Shown here: positions 17,682 through 25,917 of the stretch, piece by piece
How the letters are laid out: each line of letters starts with the position of its first letter
How positions within the stretch are numbered: the first letter of the stretch is position 1
From: G965229615 sp965229615
Lineage (GTDB): Bacteria > Pseudomonadota > Alphaproteobacteria > Rickettsiales > Midichloriaceae
NCBI GenBank assembly: GCA_965229615.1
Contig: OZ245890.1
Coordinates: forward strand, 558,001-622,000
Direction of reading: 5' to 3'
DNA length: 64,000 nucleotides
Notes under the pieces: model-generated
Database searches by the model: none
Seen by the model: only the letters and a program-made list of their open reading frames with translations
Told to the model about the DNA's origin: nothing
Program-made: the position numbers and the translations under genes

Positions 17682-18350
17682 TTGCCTAGATTGAAAAGGA
17701 TACGACAACGTTCTCGCAGTTTGGTAGTCATTACTGGAGGTATTGCAAGTGGAAAATCATTCATATCACGACTCATGCAAAAACTTGGTTTTGCAGTGTT
17801 TCAAACTGATGCTATTGCAACACAAGTGATGTACAGTGATGCTTTTATGCATGGGTTAGATGATGTAGTGATCAGTAAAATAGCTGGTGATGATAAAAAA
17901 ATTGACAGAAAAGCACTGTTACGAGCATTTATTGAAAAGCAAGATGTGTTTGAAGTTGTTGAAAAGGCTTTGCATCCAATTGTTCAAAGCATAAGAAGTG
18001 CATGGACACATGATCAGCTCTATATTCATGGAAGGAGTGCAGTGTTAGAAATACCACTTTTTTTTGAAAAAACATTGCAATTGAGGCCTCATGAGTATAC
18101 TAATGCAATTGTGATTGCATCAGTATGTGGCATGGAAATGCAAAGAAAACGTGCTCGAACGAGAGCAAATTTTGTATCTGAAGAAGTAATACATCATATT
18201 CTTATGAGGCAATGTAATGATGATACAAGGATGGGACGAAGTAATGTGACAATACATACATGTGGGAATAAATTATATGTGAAAGATACAATAAAAAAAT
18301 TAATATATTATGGTACGAAATACAGGTCCTTTCAGAGAAATAGTACTTGA
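17682..18350 (+). CDS. coaE: Dephospho-CoA kinase
   Basis: Last step of coenzyme A synthesis: ATP-dependent 3'-phosphorylation of dephospho-CoA. The P-loop GGIASGKS and the QTDAIATQVM segment (the DAD-like motif of CoaE) are clear; length is normal. There is no ATG before the P-loop. Candidate starts are TTG at 17682 or TTG at 17691, and a GGGAG ribosome-binding sequence at 17675-17679 is spaced better for the second. The 3' end overlaps dnaQ by 41 bp, indicating translational coupling. Confidence 0.9.
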   Translation: MPRLKRIRQRSRSLVVITGGIASGKSFISRLMQKLGFAVFQTDAIATQVMYSDAFMHGLDDVVISKIAGDDKKIDRKALLRAFIEKQDVFEVVEKALHPIVQSIRSAWTHDQLYIHGRSAVLEIPLFFEKTLQLRPHEYTNAIVIASVCGMEMQRKRARTRANFVSEEVIHHILMRQCNDDTRMGRSNVTIHTCGNKLYVKDTIKKLIYYGTKYRSFQRNST

Positions 18351-19020
18351 TACTGAAACAACGGGTTTAGATATAAAAAAAGGACATAGAGTGATAGAAA
18401 TTGGATGCGTTGAACTAATTGATAGAAAAAAGAGTGGTAATACATTTCATACATACGTGAACCCACAAAGATCTGTAGACATCGATGCAATAAAGGTCCA
18501 TGGTATAAAGAACAGCTTTTTACGTGATAAACCAATTTTTTCAAAGGTAGCAAATGCTCTCATTGCATTCATAGGTACTAGTAATATTATAATGCACAAC
18601 GCGCCATTTGATACAAAGTTTCTCAACCATGAATTCGTACTATGTGGCAAACAAACACTTGAAAAGCATCGTATCGTCGACTCACTTACTATAGCTAGAA
18701 AAAAGTTTCCAGGTAGTCCTGCAAGTTTGGATGCTTTATGTAAGAGATTCAAGATTAGTCTTGATGATCGTACGAAACATAGTGCATTGCTGGATGCTGA
18801 GCTTTTAGCTTCAGTTTACCTGCTAATGCAAGGCAAAGTTCAAACTCAAATCGCACTTGACGTGTGGCAGAAACAATCACATGCAAATGATAAGCTTGAA
18901 ATGCTATCGTATAATAAAAGGACATTTTATTTGTCTGAATCAGATATGTGCTTACACAAACAAATGTTGCAGAAAATTCATAATCCAATTTGGTTGGCAT
19001 CAAAAACAGATGATAAATAA
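18310..19020 (+). CDS. dnaQ: DNA polymerase III epsilon subunit (3'-5' exonuclease)
   Basis: Proofreading exonuclease of the replicative polymerase. The DEDDh motifs are present: LDTETTGLD (Exo I), IIMHNAPFDTKFL (Exo II) and HSALLDAELLASVYL (Exo III). The 236-residue length fits. The reading frame starts inside the 3' end of coaE; the coaE-dnaQ order is common in alphaproteobacteria. Exonuclease residues are intact, so proofreading should function. Confidence 0.94.
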   Translation: MVRNTGPFREIVLDTETTGLDIKKGHRVIEIGCVELIDRKKSGNTFHTYVNPQRSVDIDAIKVHGIKNSFLRDKPIFSKVANALIAFIGTSNIIMHNAPFDTKFLNHEFVLCGKQTLEKHRIVDSLTIARKKFPGSPASLDALCKRFKISLDDRTKHSALLDAELLASVYLLMQGKVQTQIALDVWQKQSHANDKLEMLSYNKRTFYLSESDMCLHKQMLQKIHNPIWLASKTDDK

Positions 19021-19085
19021 AATACTAATGTGTTATCACTAAGGCGACAACAATAACTTAAAAAAAATAATAGCATCAAAGAGAT

Positions 19086-20546
19086 ATGAGTTTAAAACGA
19101 GACATACTAATTGTTGATGATAACTACGAAATATGTGAGTTTGTAAAAGATGTTTTAGATGAGGAAGGATATAATGTTGCAGTAGCTTATAATACGAAAA
19201 TGGCTCTCGAGTCAGTTGTTAAGATGTGTCCTGATTTGATCATACTGGATATGTGGTTAGAAGGCAACCATATGGATGGCATTGGTTTATTGAAAAAACT
19301 AAAACAAATGTTTCCAGATGTGCCAATAATAATGATTAGTGGTCATGCTAATGTTGAACTTGCTGCTTCAACAATGAAATTAGGGGCATATGATTTCATA
19401 GAGAAACCATTCAAGACAGAAAAGTTGCTTATTGTCGTCAAAAGAGCAATAGAAACAAGTGATTTGCTTGAGGTCAATAGTTACCTGCAACAGAATGCTG
19501 GTGGCTCAATGCAAAAGGTATGTTTAGGAAGTTCAAAAAATGCACAGAAGCTACGTCATGAGATAAGGTCAGTTGCAGATTCAAACTGCAGACTTATCAT
19601 CACTGGTGAATATGGATCGCAGCTTTCACAGGTTGCTAAAGAAATACATGATGCATCGCATAGGGCAAGCAAACCCTTTATAAGCCTTAATACATTTTGT
19701 ACAAACAGTAATAATATATATGAAGCAATCAATGGAAGTGATGATGTGCAGTCAATTTTTGAAAGAGCAAATGGTGGTACAATCGTGTTAGAAAATCTTC
19801 ATACAATACCATTGATGTTGCAGAATAAAATACTTGATGTTCTACAGAAAGAAAGCATTACAAGAGCAGGTAAAAATATCAAACTTGATGTGCGTCTCAT
19901 AGGTGCTTTTGAGTTGAATGATGAAATAGATGATATTGAACAATTAGTATCACATAAATTACTTAATGAAGTTCTATATCATAGACTGAATATAAAAAGA
20001 ATATCAGTACCACCTCTACGTCAAAGAATTGATGATATTATGGTGTTATTTACACATGGAATTAACATATTAAACAATCATTTGGCACCTATAACTATTC
20101 ATGATAAGTTACATCACATCCTTATATCGTATGATTGGCCGGGTAATACATATGAACTCTATCATGTTGCAGAGTATATGGTAATGATGGCAAGACTTAA
20201 CAAATCAACTGTTGTGTCAATGGATACTTTACCGCAACATATACTCAACCAAATCAAAGAAGATTTTGGTGCACTAGACAATATAACTAAATTTTTAGAT
20301 AAAGATTACAAGAGTGCAAGGAAGCATTTCGATATGGAATACATCAATGCACAACTGAGAAAGTTTTCCAACAACGTTGCACGCACTGCAAGATTCATGG
20401 GTGTTGATAGAGCAGCATTGTACAGAAAAATACGTGCATTATCAGTGCAGAAGATCAATAAATCATTACGAAAACGTATGGCTAAAAAGGTCTACATTGT
20501 AAATAGCAAAGAAAATATCCATGAGGAGAACAATTCTGATGTGTAG
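19086..20546 (+). CDS. ntrX: NtrX-type response regulator with decayed AAA+ motifs
   Basis: Two-component regulator. The receiver domain is intact: acidic pair D11/D12, phosphoacceptor D55 in LIILDMWL, and the conserved Lys in FIEKPFK. The central domain is recognisably the sigma-54 AAA+ module but its Walker A is replaced by TGEYGSQLSQVAKEI, and the GAFTGA sigma-54 contact loop is missing. The Fis-like C-terminal HTH (NNVARTARFMGVDRAALYRKIRAL) is preserved. Hence it probably binds DNA in response to phosphorylation but does not drive sigma-54 promoters. The partner kinase NtrY is not in this window. Confidence 0.9.
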   Translation: MSLKRDILIVDDNYEICEFVKDVLDEEGYNVAVAYNTKMALESVVKMCPDLIILDMWLEGNHMDGIGLLKKLKQMFPDVPIIMISGHANVELAASTMKLGAYDFIEKPFKTEKLLIVVKRAIETSDLLEVNSYLQQNAGGSMQKVCLGSSKNAQKLRHEIRSVADSNCRLIITGEYGSQLSQVAKEIHDASHRASKPFISLNTFCTNSNNIYEAINGSDDVQSIFERANGGTIVLENLHTIPLMLQNKILDVLQKESITRAGKNIKLDVRLIGAFELNDEIDDIEQLVSHKLLNEVLYHRLNIKRISVPPLRQRIDDIMVLFTHGINILNNHLAPITIHDKLHHILISYDWPGNTYELYHVAEYMVMMARLNKSTVVSMDTLPQHILNQIKEDFGALDNITKFLDKDYKSARKHFDMEYINAQLRKFSNNVARTARFMGVDRAALYRKIRALSVQKINKSLRKRMAKKVYIVNSKENIHEENNSDV

Positions 20547-20560
20547 TGACAAACACATCA

Positions 20561-21676
20561 TTAATGCTGCTCACTCTCTGGATCAACTATCTCTTTACCC
20601 TTTCTCATTGAAAAATATAGCTGTGGTTTAGTGGCTTTACCAGATTTACCAACTTTTGCAATCGCTTGTCCCTTGTTAACTTCATCACCCTTTTTGACTA
20701 GTAATTGGTTGTTATGTGCATATGCAGTAAGATAATTATTGGAATGTTTTATGATAATTAAATTACCATATTCTCCTTTATCATTTTCTGCAAATATAAC
20801 CTTCCCACTTCCAGCTGCGCGCACAGTAGTATTAAGTTGAGCAAAAATTGTTATCCCCTCATGCTTTTCATCTCTCGATATTGTACCATTCAAAGGCCAT
20901 ATAAATTGTGGTAAGTTGAGAGGAGTTGATACAGCAAACAATGCACCAGTTGTATCGCTTTCCAGTTCATCAATCACAGCATCATTGTTACCATCACCTA
21001 ATGTCTTGCGCAAATCATTGTCAAGATCAACTTGTTGTGCATCATTTGTTATTTTTTTATGCTGTGTAGTTTCAACAGCTTTATTATTCTTATTTTCTGC
21101 ATCAAATTGTTTGTCGGTAGCTTGTGTGTTTTCAATTACATCATCAACCTCCTCTAATTCTATCACGTCATAGTTTTTGGTTGGTTGGTAGTTTGTTTTA
21201 TTACCACGCTCTACATGTTGTGATATATTTTCTATGCGATCAGGTATTATTAACATTGTACCAGGCTTAATCTGCTGTGTTACTGGTATATGCATCATAC
21301 CATTAGCATCCATCAACTGCATGATGTCAGCACTATATTCCCTTGCAATACCTCTAAGTGTATCACCATGTTTTGTTTTATGATACCTATGTTTTGGTAC
21401 GAGTAAACTTCTTGTATCATATATATGATAGGGATAAGACAAATGGTTTGCAGCTGCTATCATTTCTACTGGAACATTATGCTTTTTTGCAATGCTCTCT
21501 ATTGTGTCACTAGGATATATCCTCACTAACTCCATCGGTCCATTTCTACCAAAAATCATATGTTGTCTATCATCAATTTGTGCCGGTTTTGATTTTGACG
21601 CACATCCAGTTGCTGATAAAGCAATAGATAGAATGAGTGCAAATCGCAAATTAGTTATATTTGTATTCTTTTTCAT
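20561..21676 (-). CDS. nlpD: LysM/LytM-domain (M23-like) envelope lipoprotein, catalytically degenerate
   Basis: Cell-wall remodelling factor of the NlpD/LytM type. The start is taken at the ATG at 21674-21676, which yields a lipoprotein signal (LRFALILSIALSATGC); the longer frame upstream would run antisense into engB. LysM motifs occupy about residues 60-150 (IYPSDTIESIAKKH and HGDTLRGIAREY repeats). The C-terminal M23 fold is present, but the zinc ligands are replaced: the H-x-x-x-D start reads HEGITIF and the HxH end reads QLYF. It is therefore more likely an amidase activator than a peptidase, as for E. coli NlpD. Confidence 0.85.
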   Translation of the reverse strand: MKKNTNITNLRFALILSIALSATGCASKSKPAQIDDRQHMIFGRNGPMELVRIYPSDTIESIAKKHNVPVEMIAAANHLSYPYHIYDTRSLLVPKHRYHKTKHGDTLRGIAREYSADIMQLMDANGMMHIPVTQQIKPGTMLIIPDRIENISQHVERGNKTNYQPTKNYDVIELEEVDDVIENTQATDKQFDAENKNNKAVETTQHKKITNDAQQVDLDNDLRKTLGDGNNDAVIDELESDTTGALFAVSTPLNLPQFIWPLNGTISRDEKHEGITIFAQLNTTVRAAGSGKVIFAENDKGEYGNLIIIKHSNNYLTAYAHNNQLLVKKGDEVNKGQAIAKVGKSGKATKPQLYFSMRKGKEIVDPESEQH

Positions 21677-21728
21677 ATAACTTAAAATAGCTACTGTATG
21701 AATATAGAAATATTTACAATGGAAAAAC

Positions 21729-22373
21729 ATGATGAGCAAACCAATTAATATCTTCAATGATGTAAAATTTTTATTTGGAGCAAATAAGTATACAGATCTT
21801 CCAAATAATGACAATCGTGTCGAATTTGCATTTTGGGGCAGATCGAACGTTGGTAAATCAAGTACAATTAACTCTATTGCGAACAATAGTTCAATAGCAC
21901 GTATTTCGCAAAAACCAGGTTGTACGAGACAAATTAATATATTTGCCATGGGTGATGGGCAAACAACACTTGCTGATCTACCGGGTTATGGTTATGCTGC
22001 TGTTTCGAAAACTATAGCAAGCAATTTATACCAACTATGTTATGATTATTTGTGTAAGCGTCATATTGCTGTAATATTCCTACTGATAGATGCACGCAGA
22101 GGTATTATGCAGTCAGATGCAGAGGTGATAGATGCTATTAAAGATTTAAATCATAATATCTGTGTTATTTTTACAAAGATTGATAAGTTGAAAACCAACT
22201 ATATTGATGTTCTAAAAAATAATGTCATCACTCTGAGTAAACGGTGGATAAATATCACAGCTATAAATGCTATGAGATCCAAAAATTTTCATTATGCATT
22301 CATTAGTAACAAAGAAAAACAAGGCATTGATCGAATTAGGGAAAGAATGATTTGGTATCTGCAAAATCACTGA
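21729..22373 (+). CDS. engB: Ribosome biogenesis GTPase EngB (YsxC/YihA)
   Basis: Essential GTPase for 50S assembly. The 214 residues show GRSNVGKSS (P-loop), GCTRQINIF (switch), DLPGYGYA (G3) and TKIDK (G4). The two consecutive ATGs at 21729 and 21732 are equally plausible starts. The gene is divergent from the LytM lipoprotein with only ~50 bp between their starts, so their promoters must overlap or be very compact. Confidence 0.95.
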   Translation: MMSKPINIFNDVKFLFGANKYTDLPNNDNRVEFAFWGRSNVGKSSTINSIANNSSIARISQKPGCTRQINIFAMGDGQTTLADLPGYGYAAVSKTIASNLYQLCYDYLCKRHIAVIFLLIDARRGIMQSDAEVIDAIKDLNHNICVIFTKIDKLKTNYIDVLKNNVITLSKRWINITAINAMRSKNFHYAFISNKEKQGIDRIRERMIWYLQNH

Positions 22374-22438
22374 AAGAATCCTTTTATGCGGTATATTTCA
22401 TGTTAGAATCATCTAAAAGACAAAAAAACAGCTAAGCT

Positions 22439-23209
22439 ATGCAAAAAAAACAAGTCAAGATTACAAATCTATCAAAGTCATTTGGTAATCAGAATGTACT
22501 GCATAATGTTAATCTTACAATCAATAGCGGTGAGTCAGTGGCAATAGTTGGAGCATCAGGTTGTGGTAAGTCAGTATTGCTGAAGTGCATAGCAGGTCTT
22601 ATGATACCAGACAGTAGTAGCTCAATAACAATCAATGGTATTGAATGTGGCAACAGAGACATATCTCATAGACATATTGACATTAAGAGAATAATAGGCA
22701 TGTTATTTCAAGGCAATGCTCTGTTTGATGGCATGAAAGTATCAGAAAATATAACATTTGGTAATTACATGCAAAAGGCCTGTTGTGGTTTCATTAGCAA
22801 ACAGGATAAAGTTGTACTTCAAACTATAGCAAAACAGCAACTGGAGATGGTCGATTTACCATCATCGAGTATTAATAAGTATCCACATGAATTATCCGGT
22901 GGCATGCAGAAGAGAGTTGCTATGGCAAGGGTGATGAGTACAAATCCTGAAATAATGCTCTTAGACGAACCAACCACTGGCCTAGATCCAGTAACAACTG
23001 GCAATATCAGTAAACTTATATCGGAAATACATCAAAAGTTTGGTGCTACCATCATTACAATCACTCACGACCCAATCTGTGCAAAAATAATAGCAGATAG
23101 GATAGTTCTGATAGACAATGGGACAATATCATGGGATGGTATTATAACTGATATCGCAAATGCATCAAGTCCTTATATGGATGCATTCAGATCTACACTC
23201 CAAATATAA
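22439..23209 (+). CDS. mlaF: MlaF-like ABC transporter ATPase (lipid trafficking)
   Basis: Cytoplasmic ATPase of the Mla-type phospholipid transport system, which works with a permease (MlaE) and an MCE protein (MlaD). The 256 residues have Walker A GASGCGKS, Q-loop region MLFQGNALFDGMKVSENI (typical of MlaF), signature LSGGMQKRVAMARV and Walker B IMLLDEPTTGLDP. MlaE and MlaD genes are not adjacent. The annotated fmt start lies 46 bp downstream of its stop. Confidence 0.88.
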   Translation: MQKKQVKITNLSKSFGNQNVLHNVNLTINSGESVAIVGASGCGKSVLLKCIAGLMIPDSSSSITINGIECGNRDISHRHIDIKRIIGMLFQGNALFDGMKVSENITFGNYMQKACCGFISKQDKVVLQTIAKQQLEMVDLPSSSINKYPHELSGGMQKRVAMARVMSTNPEIMLLDEPTTGLDPVTTGNISKLISEIHQKFGATIITITHDPICAKIIADRIVLIDNGTISWDGIITDIANASSPYMDAFRSTLQI

Positions 23210-23255
23210 TAATCCAAAATGCAATGAACAAATACAAAATATATCAAACATTAAT

Positions 23256-24185
23256 ATGAAGATAATTTTCATGGGAACATCAGCCTTTGCAGTACCAGTA
23301 CTGCAAGGCTTAATAAATTCACAACACGATGTTGTTGCTGTATATACCAAGGCTCCGAGCAAACAATCACGTGGCATGAAGGCACACAAGTCATTAACGC
23401 ATAATTTGGCAGAACAACATGGAATACCCGTTGTCACACCTACAACATTGAAGGGACACGAAGCACTTGATGTGCTTAATAGCTTCGAAGCTGATGTGAT
23501 AGTAGTTGCTGCATATGGTTTGATAATTCCTCAACAGATTTTAGATAGCTGCAAGTATGGTTGTATCAATGTGCATCCGTCTGACCTTCCAAGATGGCGT
23601 GGAGCAGCACCAATACAGAGAAGCATGATGTCATGTGATGAGAACACAGCAATATGCATCATGCAAATGGATGCTGGTATTGATACAGGACCAATCTTCA
23701 TGAAAGAAGTAATACCACTGGATCAAGATAAGGATATTCATCAACTCACAAGGAAGTATGCAGAAATTGGCACTAAGATGTTATTAAAAACTTTAGATGA
23801 CATCTCAAAATGTATTGCAATTGCTATACCACAAAGCCTAGAAGGGATAACATATGCACACAAGATCACAACAGATGAGGAGAAAATTGATTGGTATAAC
23901 ACAGCAACAGTTATTCATGCTAAAATCAGAGCTCTTACACCCAATGCATACTGCATCCATAACAACATGCGTATCAAGGTTGTTGAAGCTATCGTTGTTG
24001 ATGTAAATAATCCTACATATGTTAATGCAGTACCTGGTACAGTTTTTGAAAAAAATCTTAGTGTGTTGTGTGGGGGTAGTACTGCTATACAAATTACGAA
24101 ACTGCAAAGATCAGGTGGGAAAATACTTAATACAAAGGATTTTTTGTGTGGTTATAAGATTGTATTAGGAGATACTTTCCTATAA
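23256..24185 (+). CDS. fmt: Methionyl-tRNA formyltransferase
   Basis: Formylates initiator Met-tRNA. The start is set at the ATG at 23256 (MKIIFMGTSAFAV), the family's normal N terminus; an upstream in-frame ATG at 23160 would overlap mlaF. Catalytic landmarks are visible: the Asn in INVHPSDLPRWRGAAPIQR with its conserved histidine, and the MDAGIDTGPI segment with the conserved aspartate. The 309-residue length matches bacterial Fmt. Confidence 0.95.
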   Translation: MKIIFMGTSAFAVPVLQGLINSQHDVVAVYTKAPSKQSRGMKAHKSLTHNLAEQHGIPVVTPTTLKGHEALDVLNSFEADVIVVAAYGLIIPQQILDSCKYGCINVHPSDLPRWRGAAPIQRSMMSCDENTAICIMQMDAGIDTGPIFMKEVIPLDQDKDIHQLTRKYAEIGTKMLLKTLDDISKCIAIAIPQSLEGITYAHKITTDEEKIDWYNTATVIHAKIRALTPNAYCIHNNMRIKVVEAIVVDVNNPTYVNAVPGTVFEKNLSVLCGGSTAIQITKLQRSGGKILNTKDFLCGYKIVLGDTFL

Positions 24186-24211
24186 AAAAATCTGTACATT
24201 GTGAGTCATTG

Positions 24212-24224
24212 TGATTGACAATCA
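24212..24224. promoter_or_regulatory. 13-bp palindrome TGATTGACAATCA upstream of the MFS transporter
   Basis: Perfect inverted repeat (6-1-6) in the 144-bp spacer between fmt and the MFS gene, overlapping a TTGACA hexamer at 24215-24220. This is a plausible operator over a -35 element; no strong -10 is evident at 17 bp, so the promoter call is weak. Confidence 0.3.
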
Positions 24225-24329
24225 AATGTTGATCACTGTATTCGATTACTGTATCCTTATCTCAGTTGCAACATGTACATTTGTTGGTATAATACTGACA
24301 GTAGATATATTTAGAGATAAGAGACATAA

Positions 24330-25529
24330 ATGCACATGACAAAACCACCACCGTTATGGCTGATGATAATAATAGTTGGTCTACCCCTATTATCGGAAAC
24401 AGCCTATACTCCATCACTCCCACAAATAGCAATAGCACTAAGTACAAGTGGTGTACTTGTTGAACATACACTGACGATCTATCTATTTGGTTTTGCGATC
24501 GGAACGCTGTTTTGGGGCAGAATATCAGATTCCTATGGTAGGAAAAGTTGTATGATATTTGGCTTCATCTGCTATGTCATAGGCTGCATAGGATGTTATC
24601 TCTCACAGTCAATTGATAGTTTAATGATATATCGCTTCGTGCAGGGTACAGGTGGTGCTGTTGGTTCTGTGCTAGCGCAATCTGTATCAAGAGATGCATT
24701 TGAAGGTCCAACACTAGGTAAAATGTTTTCAGCAGTTGGATCAGCATTGCCAATCTTCGCTGGCATCGGACCGGTTTTAGGTGGATTTATATCACATTAC
24801 CTTGGTTACAGAAGTATATTCATACTTCTTGCGATTTGTGGCGTAATGGTAACAGCATTGGTATCATTCATACTACCTGAAACGCATCATAAAAATAAGA
24901 GAGTAAAGATTGATGCTTTATCACTATTTTTACGTATGGCAAGAGATAAACACGTCATACGGTGTAGTTTTATTGTTGGTGCCATTAATGGCATAATCTT
25001 CAGCTACCATGCAGAAGGACCGTTTTTCATGATAAAAGCATTGGGGTTATTTCCTGCACATTATGGTTTTATTTCAATATTTACGTCATGTGCAAGCGTA
25101 TGTGGTGGTTTGATGTCACGGTATTTACACAATACAAAAGATGTCATAACCATATTAGGATATGGTACGAAGATGTTACTGATCAGTACAGCCATCTTTT
25201 TAATGATGATTATAGTTGCAAAGGCTTTATGTTTTACAAATATTGCTATTGTATTGTTAACGACGTTCAGCATGATGTTAATAATGTGTAGCATATCAAT
25301 GATTGGTGCAAACACATTGCAGATAGCATTAACAGAGTATAAGCATGGGATAGGGACAGCCTCATCAATACTTGGTTTCAGCTATTATGCATTGGTTTCA
25401 ATTTTTACTTATATTACTGGATTGTTACATAATGGTACATTGTGGCCCATGCCAGTATATTTTGTGTTTTTTGCTGCATCAGTGTTTTTTGCATCTAACA
25501 AGCTATCCTATGTGAAAAATCAACAATAA
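24330..25529 (+). CDS. Bcr/CflA-type MFS drug-efflux transporter
   Basis: Inner-membrane major-facilitator antiporter with about 12 hydrophobic segments across 399 residues. The first helices carry the family's ETAYTPSLPQIA segment, the MFS motif-A loop GRISDSYGRKSCMI, and the motif C-like GIGPVLGGFI in helix 5, typical of drug:H+ antiporters. Substrate is unknown; in intracellular bacteria such proteins can also move metabolites. A 13-bp palindrome lies about 110 bp upstream. Confidence 0.85.
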   Translation: MHMTKPPPLWLMIIIVGLPLLSETAYTPSLPQIAIALSTSGVLVEHTLTIYLFGFAIGTLFWGRISDSYGRKSCMIFGFICYVIGCIGCYLSQSIDSLMIYRFVQGTGGAVGSVLAQSVSRDAFEGPTLGKMFSAVGSALPIFAGIGPVLGGFISHYLGYRSIFILLAICGVMVTALVSFILPETHHKNKRVKIDALSLFLRMARDKHVIRCSFIVGAINGIIFSYHAEGPFFMIKALGLFPAHYGFISIFTSCASVCGGLMSRYLHNTKDVITILGYGTKMLLISTAIFLMMIIVAKALCFTNIAIVLLTTFSMMLIMCSISMIGANTLQIALTEYKHGIGTASSILGFSYYALVSIFTYITGLLHNGTLWPMPVYFVFFAASVFFASNKLSYVKNQQ

Positions 25530-25917
25530 CATGTAGCTTTATAAGCATACCAGCTAAGAATTTGCAAGAACAATGTTCACTTGATTGCGTTATGTTATTG
25601 GCATCCAAGTTAGAATTATTAACAACTCGAAAACAAATTACAAATGTAAGTGTTGGAATAATGAACAATGTTTTTCGTTTTTTAATTGAAGATTTTTACT
25701 ATGTGCTTGTTTCACGAGAAAAACATGATATGAAAAAGTTGCAAATTATTTTTTGGTCAAGTATAAGGCAATCATCAAAACACTATTAGTTTAATGGAGT
25801 ATATTTGCAATAACTTGATCTTGAAAAACAAGAAATAATAACATCTTGTGCAACGCAAGGTTATATGCTAACCTTATAACGGTATAAATCAGTAACTTAA
25901 ATCTTTTATTATTTAAT
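25530..25917. other. 388-bp spacer before tlc
   Basis: No convincing gene; a 75-codon frame with a TTG start (25562-25789) has no family resemblance. Just upstream of tlc there are overlapping dyads: AAGGTT/AACCTT at 25857-25875 and GTTATA/TATAAC at 25860-25880, followed by a TATAAA hexamer at 25883-25888. This arrangement would suit a regulated promoter or leader for tlc. Confidence 0.5.

Noticed and set aside
21677..21949. N-terminal extension of the LytM lipoprotein frame
   Set aside because: It would lie antisense to engB and bury the lipoprotein signal; the ATG at 21676 explains the protein better.
23160..23255. Upstream extension of fmt overlapping mlaF
   Set aside because: The extra 32 residues have no Fmt similarity; MKIIFMGTS is the normal start.
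25562..25789. 75-codon frame with TTG start before tlc
   Set aside because: No similarity, poor start, AT-rich composition; treated as spacer.
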